Shown piece after piece: positions 58,873 to 64,000 of a stretch of DNA of 64,000 nucleotides. Where the stretch lies: assembly GCA_005798905.1 (NCBI GenBank), contig SYIK01000010.1, positions 62,001 through 126,000 on the forward strand, written 5' to 3'. This DNA is from Bacteroidota bacterium. GTDB taxonomy: Bacteria > Bacteroidota > Bacteroidia > Chitinophagales > Chitinophagaceae. Under the pieces are notes generated by a model, which did not search any database, had not been told where the DNA came from, and was given only the letters and a program-made list of their open reading frames with translations. Both the position numbers and the translations under genes were made by a program. The stretch's first letter is position 1; the number at the start of each line of letters is the position of its first letter.

Positions 58873-60580
58873 TAAGCTGTTTTTGCACAAACTCAATTTG
58901 TGTTTTTATGGCTTCGGGAGAAAAGTTGAATGAGAGTCCTGCGGTTGCAAATAATTCCGGAAGTGTTTTTGTTCCACCCAATGCAAGTGCGGCTGTATAA
59001 TTATTTAATGCTTTTTCTTTGTCTGATTTGAATTGCATCCACATACCGATGGCTCCTAGTTGTGCAATGGCATATTCGATATAATAAAAAGGAACTTCGA
59101 AAAGATGTAATTGCTTTTGCCAAAAATTTTTCCGAAACTCATCCAGGTCAGAAACTTCTAATGCGCTTGGTGTAAATTCATTTAAAATATTTATCCAACT
59201 CGTTTCTCTTTCTTCAATGCTGTGTTTTGGATTTTCGTAAACCCAATGTTGAAATTTATCAATCGTAGCAATCCACGGGAAAATAGTAATTACATTTTCC
59301 AATTGTTTTCGTTTTGCTTGATTCAATTCTTCTTTCGATGAAAAAAATTCTCTCCAATAATCCATGCTAAAAAGCTCCATGGACATACTTGCAACTTCTG
59401 CAATTTCCATCGGATATTCTTTAAAACCATTTAATGAAAGTGAATGCGCTAAAAAAGATTGCACCGCATGGCCACCTTCGTGAATCATTGTTGTAACATC
59501 ACTCATTTTTCCGGCAGCATTCATAAAAATAAACGGAGCACCAGTTTCGGCAAGTGGACAATTATATCCGCCCGGCGCTTTTCCTTTTCTACTGTCCAAA
59601 TCAAGCTGACCGAGAGTTTCCATTTTTCGCAAACAATCGCCAAAAAAAGGATTTAACTTATCGAAACACTGAATTGTTTTTTCTAATAATTCTTTTGCTG
59701 TTGAAAAAGGCGTTAACAGTTTTTCATTTGCAGTTGGTGCTTCAATATCCCATGGGCGAAAATCTATTAACCCAAGTTCCAATTTTTTCTTTTTGTAAAT
59801 TTCGTTTACAACCGGAAGCACAAATTGTTTTACTGCTTCGTGAAATTGGATGCATTCTTTTTTGGTGTAATCGAATCGGCCAAGTTCGGCAAAACGATAA
59901 TCAGAAAAATTTTCAAATCCAGCATTCACCGCTATTTGATGCCGCTTTTCAATTAGCGAAGAAAATAAATTATTCAATTCATTTTTGTCTTGCAATCTTC
60001 TTTCGTTTATTTTTCGATAAGCAAGTTCTCGAATAGCACGGTCGCTATTTTCAAGAAATTTTGCAGCTTGTTGTAGCGTGTATTCTTTGCCCTGAATTTC
60101 CACCGTCATTTTTGCAGAAATATTTCCAAACTGTTGTTGTAAAATAGAAAGCTCGGCATGAATCGGAATATTTTCTTCTCGAAAAAGTGCAATGTTTTTT
60201 TTCACCGAACGTAGAAAAGTAAAAAAAAGAGATGCATCCAACTCGTTTACAAATGGAGAAGCAAGCAATTTTTTATTCAGCAAATCTGCATATGGTTGAA
60301 TTTTTGGTTGAATTTCCATTATGAAAAAAGTGAAATCAGCTTCGAGTTTTTTATCCTCGGTATTGCAAGTCATTTTTATTTGTCGCCAACACGCATCTTC
60401 GCTGATGGCTGCTTCCAACTCGCTGCTGTTTTTCAGCCAAGTTTCTAATTCATTTTTTGAAGAAAGTTCAGCTTCAAGTAATTGTTTAAAATACGGCTCC
60501 AAATTTTCCCAAGTAGAAATGGAAAAATTTGTTGGCAAAAAATGACGAGGCGTTTTTTTAATGTCGGCGGAATAATTCAT
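58853..60580 (-). CDS. pepF: oligoendopeptidase F-type M3 peptidase
   Basis: Cytoplasmic zinc endopeptidase of 575 residues that trims short peptides. The zinc motif HEGGH is at 367-371 in TTMIHEGGHAVQSFLA. The upstream block RKGKAPGGYNCPLAETGAPFIFMN and the late YYIEYAIAQLGAIGMWMQFK are diagnostic of the PepF clade. A third ligand is expected in ASMSMELFS. The last six residues and stop are encoded within the 145-bp direct repeat, so the C-terminus may have been replaced when the repeat arrived. It is 15 bp downstream of the DUF5606 gene on the same strand. Confidence 0.93.
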   Translation of the reverse strand: MNYSADIKKTPRHFLPTNFSISTWENLEPYFKQLLEAELSSKNELETWLKNSSELEAAISEDACWRQIKMTCNTEDKKLEADFTFFIMEIQPKIQPYADLLNKKLLASPFVNELDASLFFTFLRSVKKNIALFREENIPIHAELSILQQQFGNISAKMTVEIQGKEYTLQQAAKFLENSDRAIRELAYRKINERRLQDKNELNNLFSSLIEKRHQIAVNAGFENFSDYRFAELGRFDYTKKECIQFHEAVKQFVLPVVNEIYKKKKLELGLIDFRPWDIEAPTANEKLLTPFSTAKELLEKTIQCFDKLNPFFGDCLRKMETLGQLDLDSRKGKAPGGYNCPLAETGAPFIFMNAAGKMSDVTTMIHEGGHAVQSFLAHSLSLNGFKEYPMEIAEVASMSMELFSMDYWREFFSSKEELNQAKRKQLENVITIFPWIATIDKFQHWVYENPKHSIEERETSWINILNEFTPSALEVSDLDEFRKNFWQKQLHLFEVPFYYIEYAIAQLGAIGMWMQFKSDKEKALNNYTAALALGGTKTLPELFATAGLSFNFSPEAIKTQIEFVQKQLTKTTDK

Positions 60581-60595
60581 CGAGGATAAATCCTA

Positions 60596-61009
60596 CTAGT
60601 TAATTTCTGATGTTTCTTCGGGAGTTTCTGAAAGAACGATTTCAACATTTTGTTTTTTCAGTATTTCGTACCACTTGACAATTTTTTTCATGTCGCTGGC
60701 ATAAACTTTTTCAAAGTCCATTTCAGAAAAAGTTTTTTCAAAATATTTTTTTACTGAATTGTTGTCTTTTAAATCCGGCAATGTTTCAGGTGATTTTTCC
60801 ATTGCATGAAAAATGTCAACCAAATTCACATTGTCGTTTACCGTATAAATTTCAATACTCTCAAGAGACGAAAATTTATGAATTCGATTGGAAACAAACT
60901 GCGTTTTGTTTTCTTCCAAAGAGCGAAGAATTGCACCATCATTTCTGCTTGTAATTAATTCAAAAAGTCCCGGCAACCCCGTAACGGCCATAATGCTACT
61001 GTATTTCAT
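60596..61009 (-). CDS. DUF5606 domain protein
   Basis: A 137-residue protein matching DUF5606 along its length: MKYSSIMAVTGLPGLFELITSR at the start, GAILRSLEENKTQFVSNRIHKFSSLESIEIYT in the middle and LVDIFHAMEK, then a variable acidic tail. It is a Bacteroidota family whose function is unknown to me. The fold looks like a small beta-rich domain followed by helices. The frame extends 26 codons upstream into polA, but the ATG at 61009 is the family start. It lies 59 bp after the polA stop and 15 bp before pepF, so all three genes may share a transcript. Confidence 0.8.
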   Translation of the reverse strand: MKYSSIMAVTGLPGLFELITSRNDGAILRSLEENKTQFVSNRIHKFSSLESIEIYTVNDNVNLVDIFHAMEKSPETLPDLKDNNSVKKYFEKTFSEMDFEKVYASDMKKIVKWYEILKKQNVEIVLSETPEETSEIN

Positions 61010-61068
61010 AAAAGGGAAAATTGTTTGTTGGGGCGCAAGATAAATCGAATTTTTTAAATAAAACTGAA

Positions 61069-63900
61069 TTAATGAGCCTCTAACCAATTATTGCCCGTTC
61101 CCGCTTCTGCAATAACGGGAACATTGTTTGGAAGAACCATTGCTGTTTGCATACAATCAATAATAATTGGTTGCAGTGCTGTCAGTTCTTCTTTTGCTAC
61201 ATCAAATATCAATTCATCGTGAACTTGTAAAATCATTTTACTTTTAAATCTTTGTTTTTTCATGGCGGTATTAATTTTTATCATTGCCAATTTTATCATA
61301 TCAGCCGCCGTTCCTTGAATGGGTGAATTAATGGCGTTGCGTTCCGCAAATCCGCGCACTGTAAAATTGGAAGAATTAATGTCGCGCAACCATCTTTTTC
61401 TTCCCATCAATGTTTGAACAAACCCGTGTTTTTTTGCAAATGAAATCGTGTCGTTCATGTATTGCTGAATTCCGGAAAATTGCGTTTTATAGTTGTCAAT
61501 AATTTGTTTTGCCTCAGTTCTTGAAATTCCCAAATTGTCTGCAAGCCCAAATGCACCTTGTCCGTAAATGATTCCAAAATTTACACTTTTTGCTTTGTAG
61601 CGCATTTCTTTTGTTACTTCATTTTCGGGTACATTGTAAACTTTAGCAGCAGTGGCATTATGAATATCTTTTCCTTTTTGAAACGCTTCGCACATTTCTT
61701 TATCGCCACTGATTGCCGCAACAATCCGCAATTCAATTTGTGAATAATCTGCCGACAACAAAATATGATTTTCGTTTCTTGGTAGAAATGCTTTTCTAAT
61801 TTCTTTGCCGCGGCTGGTGCGCACCGGAATATTTTGCAAGTTTGGATTGTTGCTCGAAAGTCGCCCTGTAACTGCAACTGCTTGTGCATAAGATGTATGA
61901 ACTCTTCCAGTTTTTTTGTTTATCAATTGCGGAAGTGCATCTACATAAGTTGATTTTAATTTGGTCAATTCGCGAAAAGTAAGAATGTCGTCAGCAATGG
62001 GATGCCCTTTTGTGGCAAGTTTTAATAATACATCTTCGCCCGTTTGGTATTGTCCTGTTTTTGTTTTTTTTGCAGAAGGATCAAGTTGTAGTTTCAGAAA
62101 TAAAACTTCTCCCAATTGTTTTGGAGATGCAAGATTAAACCGAACACCCGCTTGTCGATAAACAGACTCTTCGGCAACTTTTGCATCAGTTTCTAAAATT
62201 TTTGAATAATCGGTTAAAAAATGTTCGTCAATTTTTATTCCTTCAAATTCCATTGCAGCTAAAACTTTTGCCAATGGATTTTCTACTTCATAAAAAATTT
62301 TTTCTACTTCTTTCGTTTTCAATTTTGGTAAAAAAACAGTTTTTAATTGAAGCGTAATATCTGCATCTTCTGCTGCGTAATCTTTTATTTTTTCAAAAGC
62401 AATATCGCGCATATTGCCTTGCACTTTTCCTCTTTCTTTTTTACCAATTAATTCTTCAATTGGAATAGGGGTATATCCTAAATATTTTTCACTCAATTCA
62501 TCCATTCCTCTTTTGCCCTCTGGTTCGAGTACATAATGAGCAAGCATGGTGTCGAAAAAATTTCCACTGATTTCAATGCCATACCACTTCAATATTAAAA
62601 GATCGTATTTAATATTATGCCCAACCCAAGTAATGGAGGGGTTTTCAAACAGTGGAATAAATTGTTGTAAAATGGAAATTGTTTTTTCTTTTTCCGGAGT
62701 GCACGGAACATAATAAGCCGTTCCGTTGCGAATGGAAAAACTTAAGCCAACCAATTCTGCATCGTTTGCATCAATGCCGGTTGTTTCTGTATCAAAACAA
62801 ATTTCATCGGCTTGTTTTAATAAGGTTACAAGTGTTTTAGTTTTTTCTTCTGTGTCAATTAATTCATAATTATGAATAGTGTTGTGAATATTTTTATCCG
62901 CAACAATTATTTCTTCTTCTAAATTTTTAATTTCTTTTTTTTCTTCTTCAATAATATTTCCAAACAAATCTGTTTGTACTATTTGTTCTTGTTTTGGAGA
63001 TGAGTTAATAATTGCCAACGGAGCAATAGGCTCTCCTAATACGCGTTTACTAAGTGTTTTAAATTCCAGTGCGTCAAAAATATCTTTTAGCTCAGCTTTG
63101 TTCCACTCTTTAATTTTAAAATCTTCTTCGTGAAAACTTACGGGAACATTAAGAATGATTGTTGCTAATTTTTTACTTAAAATTGCCATTTCTTTTCCTG
63201 CTGCAACTTTTTCTCCCAACTTTCCTTTTATGTTTGAAGCATTTGCTAAAACATTTTCTAATGTTTGGTACTCACCCAACAATTTCGCTGCAGTTTTTTC
63301 TCCTACACCTGCAATGCCGGGAATATTATCAACTGCATCTCCCATCAAACCTAATATATCTATTACCTGTTCAATAGATTGTATATTCCATTTTGCACAA
63401 ACTTCTGCAGGCCCCATGATTTCCGCATCTCCACTTTGATAACCGGGTTTATAAATTTTTATTTTATCGGTTACCAATTGGCCAAAATCTTTGTCGGGTG
63501 TTACCATAAATACTTCGAAACCTTCGGCAGCGGCTTGCTTGCTTAGTGTTCCAATAATATCGTCAGCTTCGTAACCGTCAACTTCCAAAACAGGAACATT
63601 GAAACCACGAATAATTTTTTTAATATCAGGAAGCGCAGCCAACAAATCTTCGGGTGTTTCCTGTCGATTTGCTTTGTATGCTTCAAACTCAATATGACGT
63701 TCGGTTGGTGCAGCTGTATCAAAACAAACCGCTAGATGTGAAGCGTGTTGGTTATTGATTAGATCCAACAAAGCATTTGTAAATCCAAACTGTGCATTGG
63801 TATTTTTACCTTTTGAAGTAATGCGCGGACTTCTTATGAGCGCATAATAAGAACGAAATACAAGCGCAAGTGCATCTACTAAAAAAAGTTTTTTTGACAT
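61069..63900 (-). CDS. polA: DNA polymerase I
   Basis: A 943-residue three-domain polymerase for Okazaki fragment processing and repair. The 5'-3' exonuclease spans about 1-290, with VDALALVFRSYYAL, DGYEADDIIGTLSK, MVTPDKDFGQLV and LMGDAVDNIPGIAGVGEKTA. The 3'-5' proofreading domain spans about 345-530 and has CFDTETTGID, GHNIKYDLLIL and AAEDADIT, so it should be active. The A-family polymerase core has LLSADYSQIELRI, RYKAKSVNFGIIYG and MILQVHDELIFD. The length and intact motifs are normal for the phylum. It starts at an ATG with MSKKLFLVDALALVF. Confidence 0.97.
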   Translation of the reverse strand: MSKKLFLVDALALVFRSYYALIRSPRITSKGKNTNAQFGFTNALLDLINNQHASHLAVCFDTAAPTERHIEFEAYKANRQETPEDLLAALPDIKKIIRGFNVPVLEVDGYEADDIIGTLSKQAAAEGFEVFMVTPDKDFGQLVTDKIKIYKPGYQSGDAEIMGPAEVCAKWNIQSIEQVIDILGLMGDAVDNIPGIAGVGEKTAAKLLGEYQTLENVLANASNIKGKLGEKVAAGKEMAILSKKLATIILNVPVSFHEEDFKIKEWNKAELKDIFDALEFKTLSKRVLGEPIAPLAIINSSPKQEQIVQTDLFGNIIEEEKKEIKNLEEEIIVADKNIHNTIHNYELIDTEEKTKTLVTLLKQADEICFDTETTGIDANDAELVGLSFSIRNGTAYYVPCTPEKEKTISILQQFIPLFENPSITWVGHNIKYDLLILKWYGIEISGNFFDTMLAHYVLEPEGKRGMDELSEKYLGYTPIPIEELIGKKERGKVQGNMRDIAFEKIKDYAAEDADITLQLKTVFLPKLKTKEVEKIFYEVENPLAKVLAAMEFEGIKIDEHFLTDYSKILETDAKVAEESVYRQAGVRFNLASPKQLGEVLFLKLQLDPSAKKTKTGQYQTGEDVLLKLATKGHPIADDILTFRELTKLKSTYVDALPQLINKKTGRVHTSYAQAVAVTGRLSSNNPNLQNIPVRTSRGKEIRKAFLPRNENHILLSADYSQIELRIVAAISGDKEMCEAFQKGKDIHNATAAKVYNVPENEVTKEMRYKAKSVNFGIIYGQGAFGLADNLGISRTEAKQIIDNYKTQFSGIQQYMNDTISFAKKHGFVQTLMGRKRWLRDINSSNFTVRGFAERNAINSPIQGTAADMIKLAMIKINTAMKKQRFKSKMILQVHDELIFDVAKEELTALQPIIIDCMQTAMVLPNNVPVIAEAGTGNNWLEAH

Positions 63901-63928
63901 GTCGCTAAGTTAAACAATTCAAAGTTTT

Positions 63929-64000
63929 TTATTTTTTCATTTCATCCAATTTTATTTGCAACGCAAATAAATGGTCTCTGATTTTGGCAGCGTCCATAAA
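63929..64000 (-). CDS. 3' end of an unidentified gene
   Basis: An open frame running into the right edge of the window ends with TAA at 63929-63931. The last residues are MDAAKIRDHLFALQIKLDEMKK, a charged amphipathic helix of coiled-coil character. The gene lies 28 bp upstream of polA on the same strand. Too little is visible to assign a family. A free-standing peptide from the ATG near 63996 would have only 22 residues, so an extension beyond the window is more likely. Confidence 0.4.
   Translation of the reverse strand, partial: FMDAAKIRDHLFALQIKLDEMKK

Overview
The window is a dense, AT-rich stretch of chromosome (GC in the mid-30s by eye) from a member of the Bacteroidota, probably a Chitinophagales/Sphingobacteriales-like lineage. 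The evidence is mutually consistent. There are families largely confined to this phylum (IPExxxVDY, DUF2480, DUF5606). A secreted M1 peptidase carries a type IX secretion C-terminal sorting domain. Many starts lack a Shine-Dalgarno sequence, and TAnnTTTG-type -7 promoter boxes recur. I see no rRNA, tRNA, CRISPR array, transposase, integrase or phage gene. Most of the window is core chromosome with a few small accessory patches.

Layout. 0-5 kb: metF (partial), lptB, a GH3-family protein, fabG and a beta-carbonic anhydrase. 4.3-7.7 kb: an enoyl-CoA hydratase, paaZ and a DinB-like protein, which look like a fragment of a phenylacetate pathway. 7.8-16 kb: mnmG, ybeY, feoA, nadD, chrA, a secreted M20 amidohydrolase and feoB; the Feo genes are separated and on opposite strands. 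16-23.4 kb: an M28 peptidase, IPExxxVDY protein, selD, an aminotransferase, an ArsC-like reductase, kdsB, corA and DUF2480. 23.5-26.2 kb: a PpiD/SurA-type foldase, then the only long gene-poor interval, which holds three DnaA-box-like 9-mers and a dif-shaped dyad. 26.2-31.1 kb: nadA, a GT39 glycosyltransferase, a fatty acid hydroxylase, DUF2007 and dnaN. 31-41 kb: recX, an omega-amidase, thiL, DUF4256, a GT2 glycosyltransferase, a second GH3 paralogue, mtgA, a second GT39, and a nicotinamide riboside salvage pair (NadR-like kinase and PnuC). 40-46 kb: nfu, a Spx/ArsC-like protein, a UvrD/PcrA helicase, a secreted M20 peptidase, a single-domain asparaginase and a PlsC-like acyltransferase.

46.5-51.6 kb holds the most unusual genes. 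Two adjacent ATP-grasp ligases of the D-Ala-D-Ala-ligase type come first, the second fused to a complete SET methyltransferase domain. They are followed by a Crp/Fnr regulator, a dyad operator, and a three-gene set ending in a membrane-anchored cytochrome c. 51.6-57.5 kb carries a KAS III-like enzyme behind a long inverted repeat, the M1 peptidase, a prohibitin, MerC-like and SCO proteins. 57.5-58.9 kb is a small cassette bounded by two roughly 145-bp direct repeats. It encodes a lipoprotein with a symmetric six-cysteine array and a three-helix membrane protein. 58.9-64 kb: pepF, DUF5606, polA and the end of an unidentified gene.

Functional themes are NAD supply (nadA, nadD, PnuC/NadR-like), envelope building (lptB, kdsB, mtgA, PpiD, GT39/GT2, PlsC-like), secreted proteolysis (M20 x2, M28, M1, M3), DNA replication and repair (dnaN, recX, uvrD/pcrA, polA), metal handling (feoA/feoB, corA, MerC-like, SCO, chrA) and Fe-S maturation (nfu). 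Family names come from motif and full-length resemblance read by eye; no database search was run.
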